A stretch of 64,000 bases of DNA from CAVZXS01 sp963779325 (GCA_963779325.1 CAVZXS010000032.1:75721-139720), one strand, 5' to 3'; shown: positions 41,620 through 51,732, numbered from the stretch's first letter. Notes: a model not told the origin generated them from the sequence alone. Made by a program: numbers and translations.

Positions 41620-42324
41620 TTAATTATTTAATGTTCCCGCCTGTATCCACTTTTGTAATTGCTTAATCTCACAATCAGAAAGTTTAGCGCTGCCCTTTGG
41701 CATAGCGGAATAACCTGCTGCATGCGTAATACTGCCCATCAACTTTCCATTTGCAGCAATTGCTTTTACAGTGCTGTAAGTGCTTACATCTATACCACCA
41801 CCCAAGGATGCCGGGTTGTGACAACCCTTACAATAGGTATTCATAAGCGGAGCCACAGCAGCTGAATAAGTCAATACCGTGCTGTCGCAACTATTGCAGG
41901 CATTATTTTTTGCGCCCTGTAAAATCCATTTATAAACAATATCTTTTTGTTCGGCGGTAAACCCCGCTGCGGGCGGCGGCGGCATTCTGTCGCTGCCGGA
42001 TTTGCTCAATACAGTATACAATTTACTACCGGCCGGGTTGCCGGCTTTAACTCCACCTGTGCTGATTATTTTAACGTAGTCCGTTAATACAACACCTGCC
42101 TTGCGTGAACCGGCATCATGACAACCACTCATAGCGCAACTTGAGTTTAACAGCGGCAGCACCTTGTTTTGAAAATACATAGTATCAGGACTGCAAGTTT
42201 GCGTGCCGCCTGTCACTGTACCATTACCTCCACCCGGAAATGCTATTTGATGTTTACAGGAATTAAAGCCAATCAAAATCAGGACCATTGCAAATGTTGA
42301 AATGAATGCTACTAAGGTTTTCAT
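41620..42324 (-). CDS. Lipoprotein with two haem-type CxxCH/CxxxxCH domains
   Basis: 234 residues from the ATG at 42324 (MKTLVAFISTFAMVLILIGF); lipobox at FNSC. Two tandem domains: NSSCAMSGCHDAGSRKAGVV then DRMPPPPAAGFTAEQKDI (first), and NTYCKGCHNPASLGGGIDVS, with a canonical CKGCH, then SAMPKGSAKLSDCEIKQLQ (second). Both end in KWIxQG or WIQAG helices. It probably is an outer-membrane electron-transfer or binding protein. The close similarity of its second domain to the downstream gene suggests duplication. Confidence 0.72.
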   Translation of the reverse strand: MKTLVAFISTFAMVLILIGFNSCKHQIAFPGGGNGTVTGGTQTCSPDTMYFQNKVLPLLNSSCAMSGCHDAGSRKAGVVLTDYVKIISTGGVKAGNPAGSKLYTVLSKSGSDRMPPPPAAGFTAEQKDIVYKWILQGAKNNACNSCDSTVLTYSAAVAPLMNTYCKGCHNPASLGGGIDVSTYSTVKAIAANGKLMGSITHAAGYSAMPKGSAKLSDCEIKQLQKWIQAGTLNN

Positions 42325-42376
42325 TTGTTTAAGATTAGGATTATAAATACAGTTTTCTATAAGGATTGGATTATAA

Positions 42377-42799
42377 CTATTTCGCAAGAACACATCTTAC
42401 CAAAACTACATCAGTAAGATAGCCGGTGCAAATGCCTTTTAACGAAACGGCGCTGCCCGGTTTTAATTCAGCCATTTTTTTATCTTCTATAGTACAACGA
42501 ACACCGCACATATCCGTACCTTTTACTACTACTATTGTTTGCCCGAGTTGATTTTTAGTTATATCATCTACTTCGCCTGAAACTTGTAACACCTTGTCAA
42601 GGTATTTTTGATTACTGCTTTGTTCATTGGATTCATAATCCGCAGCTAATTGCGCAGATGAAATAACAGCAGCTTTTGCTTCAGCAACATTACGGTGTGG
42701 CTTCGTCCACATTTTATAGCCTGTATACGCACCGGTAATACCTATAAATAAAATGGCGATCCCCGCCCATTTTAGTACTTTCTTAGTTTTTAAAGTCAT
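42377..42799 (-). CDS. Membrane-anchored OB-fold (tRNA_anti-like) protein
   Basis: 140 residues from the ATG at 42799 (MTLKTKKVLKWAGIAILFIG). One N-terminal membrane helix, a helical part (AKAAVISSAQLAADYESNEQ) and then an OB-like beta domain (YLDKVLQVSGEVDDITKNQL, TIVVVKGTDMCGVRCTIEDK, LKPGSAVSLKGICTGYLTDV). This matches the tRNA_anti-like group of periplasmic OB-fold proteins in Bacteroidota. It lies 52 bp upstream of the double haem-type lipoprotein on the same strand. Confidence 0.7.
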   Translation of the reverse strand: MTLKTKKVLKWAGIAILFIGITGAYTGYKMWTKPHRNVAEAKAAVISSAQLAADYESNEQSSNQKYLDKVLQVSGEVDDITKNQLGQTIVVVKGTDMCGVRCTIEDKKMAELKPGSAVSLKGICTGYLTDVVLVRCVLAK

Positions 42800-43004
42800 T
42801 GTCGTTTTATTTAAGGTTATTAAATAGGTTACTATAGCCATAATAACGCCAAACTTCTATTTGGGTATATATGCTTTTGCCGTGTCTGCATCTAACTGCT
42901 GTAAGTCTGCAATTAAGTATTCTAAACCTGTCGCTGAATTTTGGGAAAAATTACCCGGTGAGTTCAATTTCAACCGGGTAAGTTTTTCTGTATTTTATCA
43001 GTCA

Positions 43005-45050
43005 CTAATTACTATACAAGTGCCCTGCATTTATCCAGTTAGTAATCGTTTGCTTTTCAGCTGCGGTTAATGGCGCCTGCGGACTTAGCGGCATTGTTTT
43101 CAAGCCACCTACAACACAAGTTTTGTTGATTTGGCTCCAAAAGCTTACCACACTGCAATCGGCATCAAAATTATATCCCGCAGCAGAACCTCCGTTCATA
43201 TGGCAACCGCCGCCACTGCACCGGTTGGTAATTAGTGTACGCACGGCTGCAAAAGTTGGCCCCGCCGGAACAACGCCCACTGTTACTGATAATGTTTTGG
43301 TACAACCGTTCGCATCTTTTACACCAATCAAATAAGCTGCTGCATTAAGGCCTGCAAAAACATTACTTGTTTGATAAGCTCCTCCATTAATATTATAGGT
43401 AAGTCCTGTTGAACCGCTTGCGGTTACAGTGATGCTTCCGTTATTGGTCGGTGTTACACATGGTGTGGTATTTAAAACGGCTGCGGTAATAGTGATATTT
43501 ACATTAGTACAAGGGCTGGTAGCAGCCAATATTACTTGTTTTGTACCTATACAACCGGCAGCGCTTTTTGCAGTAATGGTATAAGTGCCCGCTGCCAAGT
43601 TTGAAAATGTTCCGCTTGCCTGGAAGGCGCCGTTATTTATGCTATAAGTAAATCCTGTACCACCTGTTGCGGATGCGGTAATACTGCCGTTAGAAAGGCC
43701 TGTTCCCGGATTGACCTGTGTAGCTGCAACTGCAATAGTTACACCGGCACATGGATCAACGGCTGTAAGCGTTAATTGTTTTGTACCTATACAACCGGCT
43801 GAACTTTTTGCAGTAATGGTATAAGTACCGGCTGCCAAGTTTGAAAAAATTCCGCTTGCCTGGAAGGCTCCGTTATTTATGCTGTAAGTAAATCCTGTAC
43901 CGCCTGTTGCAGAAGCGGTAATGCTGCCGTTTGATTGACCCATAGCAGGGTTAACCTGCGTCGCGGTAACTGCTACTGTTATGCCGGCACATGGATTATT
44001 TGCACCCAATGCAACTGTTGTACTGCCGGTGCATCCGTTTGAATTTTTTGCTGTAATGGTATAATTGCCCGCTGCTAAATTGGCAAATATTCCGCTTGTT
44101 TGAAAAGCGCCGTTGTTTATACTATAAGTAAATCCTGTACCGCCGGTTGCAGTAGCTGTTATAGAACCGTTGGATGTATTAACCGTAGGTTGTACCTGTG
44201 TAGTATTAATAGCTACCGTTACACCTGCACAGGGATCTACTCCTGCTAAAGAGACCTGCGTTGAACCTGTACATCCGTTTGAATTTTTTGCCGTAATCGT
44301 ATATGTGCCTGCTGCTAAATTGGCAAATGTTCCGCTTGTTTGAAAAGCGCCGTTATTTAAACTATAACTAAAACCTGTTCCGCCGGTTGCAGATGCTGTT
44401 ATAGAGCCGTTTGATTGGTTCAATCCCGGCTGTACCGGTGTTGCAGTAACTGCAACTGTAACTCCCGCACAAGGATCATTTGTACCAATAGTAACCTGTG
44501 TTGTACCCAAACAACCCGTAGCACTTTTTGCTGCAATTGTATAGATGCCTGCAGCTAAATTGGAAAATATTCCGCTTGCCTGGAACGGTCCGCCGCCAAT
44601 ACTATAAGTAAAACCGGTACCGCCGGTAGCAGTAGCCGTAATAGAACCGTTGGATTGATTAGGGGCTGCATCAACTTTAGTAGCGGCAACATTTATGGTT
44701 ACTCCCTTGCAGGGATCAAATGAACCGATAATAATTTCAATTGTATCTGTACAACCGATGGAATTTTTTCCTATTATTTTATTGGTACTGAAAGGTGCAA
44801 GACCGGCAAAATACCCGGTGTCTTTAAAAGGACCGTCATTTAAACTGTATTGAAAACCCGAACCGCCTGTAGCAGTGGCAGTAATGGTGCCATTGGAATT
44901 GTTTAGTAAGGCATCTGTTGCAGCAGCGCTTACTTTAAACCCCAAAGCGGTACAGGAAACTGATACTTCATGTTTACAGGAAAATTGCGAGATAGAAATG
45001 ATGGTTAGTATGGCAAGCCCGGAAATCAGCGCCCAATAGTTTTTTTTCAT
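43005..45050 (-). CDS. Lipoprotein with seven SprB-type repeats and a C-terminal haem-type domain
   Basis: 681 residues with signal and lipobox (ILTIISISQFSC). Residues ~32-590 are seven repeats of about 77-80 residues, each with SNGSITATATGGTGF, YSINNGAFQ, FSNLAAGTYTITAKS and a Cys pair (PCAGVT...GCxG). This is the SprB repeat of gliding-motility adhesins. The last ~80 residues carry LITNRCSGGGCHMNGGSAAG and TMPLSPQAPLTAAEKQTI, a CxxxxCH domain like those in the two neighbouring lipoproteins. Combining an adhesin-type stalk with a haem-type head is unusual. The repeats are also near-identical at DNA level (43480-44700), a likely spot for copy-number change. Confidence 0.85.
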   Translation of the reverse strand: MKKNYWALISGLAILTIISISQFSCKHEVSVSCTALGFKVSAAATDALLNNSNGTITATATGGSGFQYSLNDGPFKDTGYFAGLAPFSTNKIIGKNSIGCTDTIEIIIGSFDPCKGVTINVAATKVDAAPNQSNGSITATATGGTGFTYSIGGGPFQASGIFSNLAAGIYTIAAKSATGCLGTTQVTIGTNDPCAGVTVAVTATPVQPGLNQSNGSITASATGGTGFSYSLNNGAFQTSGTFANLAAGTYTITAKNSNGCTGSTQVSLAGVDPCAGVTVAINTTQVQPTVNTSNGSITATATGGTGFTYSINNGAFQTSGIFANLAAGNYTITAKNSNGCTGSTTVALGANNPCAGITVAVTATQVNPAMGQSNGSITASATGGTGFTYSINNGAFQASGIFSNLAAGTYTITAKSSAGCIGTKQLTLTAVDPCAGVTIAVAATQVNPGTGLSNGSITASATGGTGFTYSINNGAFQASGTFSNLAAGTYTITAKSAAGCIGTKQVILAATSPCTNVNITITAAVLNTTPCVTPTNNGSITVTASGSTGLTYNINGGAYQTSNVFAGLNAAAYLIGVKDANGCTKTLSVTVGVVPAGPTFAAVRTLITNRCSGGGCHMNGGSAAGYNFDADCSVVSFWSQINKTCVVGGLKTMPLSPQAPLTAAEKQTITNWINAGHLYSN

Positions 45051-45234
45051 AAGTTAATTTTTTTGCTGTTTAAATGTTGGTTACACAAATGCTGTTTCTT
45101 CTATTCAGTATAAAAACAGAATTATAATAAAAGAAAACTTTGAGCCGGGATTGTGATAGAATTGTAAAATGCCGCTGAACCTGCGGATGAGATAGTTAAG
45201 CGTGAACCTGATTTATAAAATCAAAAGAAGAAGG

Positions 45235-45996
45235 TTATTCGCCGGCAAGCCAGCTTCTGAAATCTTGCGCCCGATCAATAGCCACTACAGTGTCTAACTT
45301 AGAGGCGGGTCGTAGTTTTACGATAATTCTCGAACGGGTATGTGCTTTCATTTCTTCTATAGCGTGATGACCTATTACAAATTGACGGTTAATACGAAAG
45401 AAGTTTTTTGGATTGAGTAATTGTTCGGCCTGATCAAGATTATAATCTATAGGGTATCGTTTACCCTCGTTGGTGCAAAGAAAATTATATTTATTCTCCG
45501 TATAGAAATAAGCAATATCATTGGTGTTAATTGATTTTATACTATCACCCATTTTAATAACAAAACGTTCTTTATAGGTTGCTGCGGGCGGAGTTATATT
45601 TTTTAATACTTCCCTGTAATCTACTACTGCCGCCCGGTTTGATTGCAGCAGTGTTAATTTATCTATGGCGGCTTTTACATCGCTTTCGTCAATGGGTTTC
45701 AATAAATAATCCACACTATTTACTTTAAAAGCCTTTAAAGCATAATTATCGTAAGCAGTAGTGAATATTACCGGGCAGGTTATTTTTACCTGTTTAAAAA
45801 TTTCGAAACTGTTGCCGTCTGCCAATTGAATGTCCAAAAAAATTAAGTCAGGCATGGCATTATTTGCCAGCCATTCAAGAGCTTTTTCAATTGTTGGCAG
45901 TACTTCGAGGATAGCAGCACCCGGGAGTATCTCAATTATGATTTTTTGCAACCGCTTGGCAGCTTGTTCTTCATCTTCTAAAATCAGGATTTGCAT
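45235..45996 (-). CDS. LytTR-family response regulator
   Basis: 253 residues. Receiver domain with the acidic pocket (LILEDEE) and phospho-acceptor D55 in LIFLDIQLADG, T/S in VIFTTAYD and K in LLKPID. LytTR DNA-binding domain from about residue 145 (RFVIKMGDSIKSINTNDIAY, RINRQFVIGHHAIEEMKAHT). It starts 1 bp after the sensor gene stop, so the two are translated together. Its position inside the YceI/haem-lipoprotein group suggests it controls those genes. Confidence 0.95.
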   Translation of the reverse strand: MQILILEDEEQAAKRLQKIIIEILPGAAILEVLPTIEKALEWLANNAMPDLIFLDIQLADGNSFEIFKQVKITCPVIFTTAYDNYALKAFKVNSVDYLLKPIDESDVKAAIDKLTLLQSNRAAVVDYREVLKNITPPAATYKERFVIKMGDSIKSINTNDIAYFYTENKYNFLCTNEGKRYPIDYNLDQAEQLLNPKNFFRINRQFVIGHHAIEEMKAHTRSRIIVKLRPASKLDTVVAIDRAQDFRSWLAGE

Positions 45997-45997
45997 A

Positions 45998-48914
45998 TTA
46001 CATGGATTTGATTATCGGCAGCTGAACAATAAATCTATTATCTTTTACACCATAACGAACCTCTTTTTTGGCAAATAACCGGTAACGACTTTCAATATTT
46101 TGTAATCCCAACCCTTCGCCATCTTCTCTGTATAATTTTGTATTAATGCTGTTTTCAATTACCAGCATGTTGTTTTTTACATAAATAGATAAATGTAAGG
46201 GCTTATCATATGAAATAGTGTTGTGTTTGACTGCATTTTCTGCCAGCAACTGCAATACCAGCGGCGGGATAAAAGTGGTTTGTTGAATATCCGCGGGAAC
46301 ATCGATTTTTACTGCTAAGGCATTGCCGTAACGTTTATGCTGTATAAATAAATATGAACTCAATAATTCCAATTCTTCTTCCAGCAAAATCACATCTTTC
46401 TCACGATATGCCGTCATCTTTACTGATAGAATTGCGATAAGTGCTTGATCAAAGCCGGTGCTTCTTTCGGGTTTTCTTCCACCACGTTCATGAGCGCATT
46501 AAAACTATTGAAAAGGAAATGCGGGTTTACCTGGTTCTTTAACGCGTCATATTGCAATTGAAAGCGTTCTTTTTCCAATAAATCTTTTTTACGTATACGT
46601 TTTATTCTTGATCTTATCAACCAATACGCTGTGCCTGCAATAAACAGGAAAGCCAATAACCTGAACCACCATACAACCCAGATTGGTTTTTTAATTTCAA
46701 AATGGTAAACAGCTACAGGGGAGCTGTCAAAGTTTTCATTCGTTGAAGCTCTTATCTTCATTGTATATTTTCCCGGAAGCAGTCTCGGGAAAATTACACT
46801 CCTGTCATTGGTTGTTTCCCATTTATCGCTGTATCCTTCCAGCCAATATTGAAACTTTACTTTTTCGGGAGCGGAATAATTAACGGCTGAAAAAATAAAA
46901 GTAAGGTTGTTTTGATTGTACTTGAACCGGTTACCAAAGTCGGCGGAAAGATTTTGATTAAACAGTAAAATATCTTCTAACACCGTTATAGGTGTATATA
47001 TAGCCGGCACTGCATTAGGTGTAAACTGTACAATACCGTTTTCAGTACCAATCCATATATTACCGTAAGCATCTTTCGAAATAGAATTCAAATTTGGTTG
47101 AATTTCTTTGAAACCTGATTCGGGGCCGTAATGCCTGGCTGTATTGGTAACCTGGTCAAGAATATCTACTCCTTTTTTATTTACCAATACAATCCTGTTT
47201 GAATCGTCTATTGCCATTGATGTAATGGCAAGATCAGTAAGGCCGTTAGCCAAACCATATTGGGTAAATTTTTTCCCGTCATATTTAAATACACCTTCGT
47301 TGTACGTACTTATCCATATGTTACTCTTTTTATCTTCAGCCACTGAATAGGCTACCTTCGAATTAAATTCTTGTGAAAGATTAAAGTTTTTGAACTTGCC
47401 ATTTTCGAAAACAGATAACCCCGCACCATCCGTTGCAAACCATTTCCTGTTTTTTGAATCTATTAAAATACTGTATACATAATCACTTCCCAAACCATCT
47501 TTCTTGGTGTAATTATCAAACAAAATTTTTGCAGACAGATCAGCATTGTAATCGGATAGGTAAAACCTGGACACACCATTTAATGATGAAACCCACACTT
47601 CTTCCTTATTACCCGCAATGCTTAATACATTTCCAAAATAGGAAGTAGGGTTTTCAGATATTCTTCTCCATTTTCCGTTCTTCGGATTCAGTCTGAACAG
47701 GCCTTCTCCCATTGTGCCTATCCACATAAATCCGAATCTGTCTTTGTATAAACTTGTAATATCAATATGATCTTTGGCGGGTGTAATATCAAAAACATCA
47801 AGACTTTCTTTGCCCATTTTATCTACAGCGCAACGATATAATCTTAAATCCGGTGTAAGCCAGAGACTACCTTCATCATCTACCAGTAAGGTATGTACCT
47901 TTAAATAATCTACATTACGGTTTTTATACCAAAAATGTAAATATTGTCCGGTGTAACTGATAAGATTATTTTCAGATGCCAGCCAGGTATTGTCTTCATT
48001 ATCAACTTCAATATCAGTTCCACACGATGCATCAATGCGGAATCTTTCAATACCTGTGTTGTAAATTTATTTTTTAATTTATTGTAGCTTACCATACCAT
48101 TCTCCTGGGTGGCTATAATAATTTCATTTTGCTGTTCTTTCAAATCATTTATCTGGCCATATTCCCATTTTTGTTTACCCGTATTAGTCTTTAATTGTTT
48201 TTGTAAAAGATCGAAAAGATAAAATCCTTTTGATTGTGTACCAACCCAAATATGGTTGGCAATAAGAGAAGTACTGATACATCGGACTATATTATCCGGT
48301 AACCCGTTTTTAAAAGTAAAGGTGCTGATATTTTTCTTTTTGCCGGTAAGCTGAATAAAAGAGAGGCCCCTGTCCGTGCCGGCGATTACATTTTTGCCGT
48401 CATTGCTGTACAAACAATTTACATAATCATCGCCCAGGCCATCTTTCGTATCAATATAGTTTAAATGAATGTTGTCATAATAGTATATGCCCTCTCCGCC
48501 CGTGGCAAACCAAACCCGTTTTAGTGAGTCGGTAAGAATAGCAGTGATGGTAACCTTCGGCACACCTTCTTCCGGTTTAAACAATACCAACTGCCTGTTT
48601 TTTATAAAAGCGATACTCCCGTTTTTACAACCTGTCCATATTTTACCCGAGGCATCTTCATCAATAGCTGTTATATGCAGTTTCTCATCACCCGTTGTTT
48701 TTATTTTAACAGGGGAATGACCGTACATTTTAAATAAACCTTCTGAAGTGCCAACCCACAAAAAACCGTAATGATCTTTGAATAATACGTTTATTTTAAT
48801 GGAGAGATTTTCTTCTTCAACAGGTATTGTTTTAGAAAAAGGATATTGTGCATTTACACTGACGGATAGTGCAAGCGCTGAAAGAAAAAAATAATATTTA
48901 AAGGGCTGAATCAC
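45998..48914 (-). pseudogene. Propeller-type sensor histidine kinase (LytS-like), two lesions
   Basis: Signal peptide (MIQPFKYYFFLSALALSVSV), then two-component-regulator propeller repeats (DHYGFLWVGTSEGLFKM, KDRFGFMWIGTMGEGLFR, GNIWIGTENGIVQF), a Y_Y_Y domain ending near FEIKKPIWVVWWFRLL, a membrane helix, the His_kinase block KNQVNPHFLFNSFNALMN and the ATPase part LLAENAVKHNTISYDKP, LGLQNIESRYRLF. The frame is broken near 48060 (the true frame continues RFRIDASCGTDIEVDNEDN) and near 46418, where 13 bp may have been lost between TTCTAT repeats. It overlaps the YceI gene by 4 bp. Restored length is about 972-976 residues. Confidence 0.88.
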
Positions 48915-49483
48915 TTTTGACTGAATTCTGCATTTATTTCTACTAAAATTTCGGATGCTAATTTTTCATGTACAATTCGGGGAATTTTTATATCATGCTC
49001 TGCCAGGATAACGGTTAACCGGCATTTTAATTTGATAACACCATTTTTCACCACCAGGTCTCCTTGTATTATACGCTCCTGCTCCACACCGTGAATGGTA
49101 AATTTTCCCTTTGCCCTCACATTGTAAGTTCCGTCTTTGGTGAAATCATCGTCTTCTACAATACGACCCGTAAAAGTAGCAGTGGGAAACCTGTCGGTCT
49201 CCATATAGTTCTCATTGAAATGCTCTTTTTGCAAGGGGCTGTTAAATCCGTCGAAAGAATTTATATCTACTGAAAAAGCGAAGGTTCTTTTACTGGCATC
49301 TATAGCTCCCTTTAACTTGGGTGATTCGGCTTTAATCAATTCAAACTTAGCATTAGAATGAAAATAAGTAACACTACTTTTTATGGAATAGATTCCTGTA
49401 TTATTTTGCGCCAAAGCACATAACTGCCCTGCAAAAAGGGAGATCAGGAAAATTCCCGGCCTTGATAATCGTGTAAGAAACAT
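48911..49483 (-). CDS. YceI-family secreted protein, second copy
   Basis: 190 residues with a signal peptide ending near LCALAQ. YceI blocks: YSIKSSVTYFHSNAKFELIK, NSFDGFNSPLQKEHFNENYM, FPTATFTGRIVEDDDFTKDG, GKFTIHGVEQERI and IKIPRIVHEKLASEILVEIN. It is the first gene of the sensor/regulator operon and overlaps the sensor start by 4 bp. It shares the EHFNENY segment with the YceI gene at 40630. A ligand-binding role feeding the sensor is possible but inferred only from the coupling. Confidence 0.88.
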   Translation of the reverse strand: MFLTRLSRPGIFLISLFAGQLCALAQNNTGIYSIKSSVTYFHSNAKFELIKAESPKLKGAIDASKRTFAFSVDINSFDGFNSPLQKEHFNENYMETDRFPTATFTGRIVEDDDFTKDGTYNVRAKGKFTIHGVEQERIIQGDLVVKNGVIKLKCRLTVILAEHDIKIPRIVHEKLASEILVEINAEFSQK

Positions 49484-50063
49484 TATTTTATATAACTAAT
49501 CGAGCCTTTTTATAAAAAACGTAAGATAAAATTAATTTGTGCTCCCGCCTTCATTTTTTGCTGAATCTTCCAATGACTGATTTGAAACTGTTTAGTTTAA
49601 AGCTGACCCTGTAAAAAAACCCGCCATCGGCAAATAGCCATGCGGGTTTTAGCATTAAACCTTAAACCGTCCAATGTATTTAAAAACCGAGGCAAGCAAA
49701 ATACCCGGGATCCCAACATTTTTTTCGAAATGTATATTTTTCACCCCAATGTTAGCAACGGGTTAAATCAAGATTTTCGCGGCCGTATTCTCGTTTTAAA
49801 AGTATTATCGATAAATCTAATACTATTTTAAAGCCTTGACTATTCCAACCATGCCGGGCCTGCATTTCAGGTTGCTGAATCTGAATCAAGTTTTTGCTGC
49901 TTAATACTACCGTTAGTTCTATGCTGCCTGTATTCAGCTTTCGAAAAATGTCAGGATACTGTATTGTATTAGTTAAAACTGCTGTTAATATTTTTTTTGC
50001 CGCCTAAAGCAATACTGAAAAGCATCATCTTTGCCTATTAACACACACTTTATAATTCGTAAT
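49484..50063. other. 580-bp divergent intergenic region
   Basis: Separates the YceI/sensor operon (minus) from the thioredoxin/ApbE operon (plus). It should hold both promoters. A 63-codon plus-strand frame at 49640-49831 has no signs of a gene. It contains one strong hairpin (49615-49650, entered separately). Otherwise AT-rich, with no repeat seen. Confidence 0.5.
49615..49650 (-). terminator. Orphan terminator-like hairpin
   Basis: AAAACCCGCCATCGGC and GCCATGCGGGTTTT form a long stem with two bulges around AAATA. On the minus strand it is followed by seven T, so it would end a minus-strand transcript coming from the right, where no gene is seen. Confidence 0.5.
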
Positions 50064-50507
50064 ATGAAAAAACTCCTCTTCGCCTCTCTTTGTCTTACAG
50101 CAATGTCTTTCACTATATGGCAGCCCGATTTTGAGAAAGCAAAACAAATTGCTGCGGTGAAGCATCAACTTATTTTATTAAATTTTTCCGGCTCCGATTG
50201 GTGCGGACCCTGCATGCGGATGCGAAAAGAAATTTTTGAAAATGAAACGTTTTCTAAAATGGCGGATACAAGTTTAGTACTTGTAAATGCTGATTTTCCG
50301 CGAAAGAAAAAAAATCAATTGGATAAATTGATTAAAAAACAGAATGAGGATTTAGCCAATAAATATAACCCCGGCGGTAAATTCCCCTATACTCTTTTAT
50401 TGGATGCAACAGGTAAAGTAATAAAATTCTGGGATGGCTTACCAAAAGAAAATGCATCAGAGTTTGCAAAACTGGTAAAGACTATTTGTGATGCTGACAA
50501 AAAGTAA
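50064..50507 (+). CDS. Secreted thioredoxin-like protein
   Basis: 147 residues from the ATG at 50064 (MKKLLFASLCLTAMSFTIW, signal peptide). Thioredoxin fold with the active site W46-C47-G48-P49-C50 in SDWCGPCMRMRKEIF, and the cis-Pro region FPYTLLLDATGK. It probably acts in the periplasm as a disulfide reductant. It overlaps the ApbE gene by 17 bp and starts the four-gene operon. Confidence 0.9.
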   Translation: MKKLLFASLCLTAMSFTIWQPDFEKAKQIAAVKHQLILLNFSGSDWCGPCMRMRKEIFENETFSKMADTSLVLVNADFPRKKKNQLDKLIKKQNEDLANKYNPGGKFPYTLLLDATGKVIKFWDGLPKENASEFAKLVKTICDADKK

Positions 50508-51441
50508 CGTCTCAACTGCCAAAGAATTTAAGAGAGCCGAAAGGCTGATGGGGAATTCTTTTGAAATTACGGTAGTAGGTGAAGATGAACATAGGGCGGG
50601 GGAAAAAATTGATCTGGCTGTTACAGAAATAAAACGAATTGAAAAATTATTAACTACGTTTGATGAAAACAGTCAAACCAATCAAATAAATAAACAGGCC
50701 GGCATCAGCGCCGTAAAAGTAGATAAAGAAGTATTTGACTTAATTCTGCGCTCTTTAAAAATTTCTGCAGTTACCGACGGAGCATTTGATATTACGTATG
50801 GATCTATTGATAAACGTCTTTGGAACTTTGATAAAACAATGACATCGCTTCCTGATGAAGTTGCCGCAAAAGAAATGGTTAGGCTTATTAATTATCGCCA
50901 TGTTATTTTAAATGAAGAGGAGTACAGCGTAATGCTGAAAGAAAAAGGGATGCGTATCGGTTTTGGAGGTATTGGTAAAGGCTATGCGGCAGAAATGGCA
51001 AAAGCATTGCTGAAAAAAGAAGGAGTGAAAAGCGGTATCGTAAATGCTTCCGGCGACCTTACCACTTGGGGTTTGCAGGCCGATAACAAGCCGTGGACAA
51101 TTGGTATTGCCAACCCCGACAATGCACATCTTCCGTTTTCTTATATGAACATAACAGATATGGCGGTAGCTACTTCGGGTAATTATGAAAAGTATGTAAA
51201 GATTAACGGTAAAAAATATTCTCATATCATTAACCCTAAAACCGGTTTACCGGTTACCGGTATTAAAAGCGTAACCATAATAAGCCCCAATGCGGAAATT
51301 GCCGACGCAATGGCTACCCCGGTAACCATTATGGGTATTACAGCCGGTATCAACTTAATCAATCAAATACAATACCTGGAATGTATTATTATAGATGACC
51401 GGAATAAAATTTATTCTTCAAAAAATATCAATTTGCAATGA
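50491..51441 (+). CDS. apbE: FAD:protein FMN transferase
   Basis: 316 residues from the ATG at 50491 (a GTG one codon upstream is possible). It attaches FMN through a phosphoester to Ser/Thr in exported redox proteins. Hallmarks: LMGNSFEITVVGEDE, GGIGKGYAAEMAKALLK, VNASGDLTTWG, SHIINPKTGLPV and ADAMATPVTIMG, the last containing the Mg-binding Asp. No signal peptide is visible at the N-terminus, odd for an enzyme normally exported or lipid-anchored; an upstream start would run into the thioredoxin gene. It is coupled to the next gene by a 4-bp overlap. Confidence 0.92.
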   Translation: MLTKSNVSTAKEFKRAERLMGNSFEITVVGEDEHRAGEKIDLAVTEIKRIEKLLTTFDENSQTNQINKQAGISAVKVDKEVFDLILRSLKISAVTDGAFDITYGSIDKRLWNFDKTMTSLPDEVAAKEMVRLINYRHVILNEEEYSVMLKEKGMRIGFGGIGKGYAAEMAKALLKKEGVKSGIVNASGDLTTWGLQADNKPWTIGIANPDNAHLPFSYMNITDMAVATSGNYEKYVKINGKKYSHIINPKTGLPVTGIKSVTIISPNAEIADAMATPVTIMGITAGINLINQIQYLECIIIDDRNKIYSSKNINLQ

Positions 51442-51674
51442 AACAAAAAAGAATTAAAACCGCGAAGAATATCGCACTGACCGGCATCGCCGCTTCATTA
51501 TTGCTTACATCCTGTACAACGGTCAAGGAATATCAAAAAAATAAATTAAACGATTCTGAAATGATACTCGGAAACCGAAAAATAGAAAAGTCAGAAATGA
51601 GTTTTCATTCCTACCGCGAAGGTGCATCCGGTGCCAATGGCGGTAAAAGCGGTGGCGGTTGCGGTTGTAATTAA
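51438..51674 (+). CDS. DUF4266 lipoprotein with Cys-rich C-terminus
   Basis: 78 residues. Signal with lipobox (AASLLLTSC), then TTVKEYQKNKLNDSEM and a tail ending GKSGGGCGCN. The C-G-C-N end after a Ser/Gly-rich stretch is the mark of DUF4266 proteins. The Ser/Gly-rich tail could hold a metal or flavin site, or be the ApbE target; this is inference from the coupling with apbE (ATGA overlap) and a thioredoxin. Probably outer-membrane anchored. Confidence 0.85.
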   Translation: MKQKRIKTAKNIALTGIAASLLLTSCTTVKEYQKNKLNDSEMILGNRKIEKSEMSFHSYREGASGANGGKSGGGCGCN

Positions 51675-51732
51675 GGTAAACTGGTTAAGTAAAAATAATT
51701 TGCCTTAAGCGGCAATCGATAAAATAATATTA

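Noticed and set aside
49640..49831. 63-codon plus-strand frame
   Set aside because: It starts inside a terminator hairpin and shows no family, signal or ribosome-binding context.
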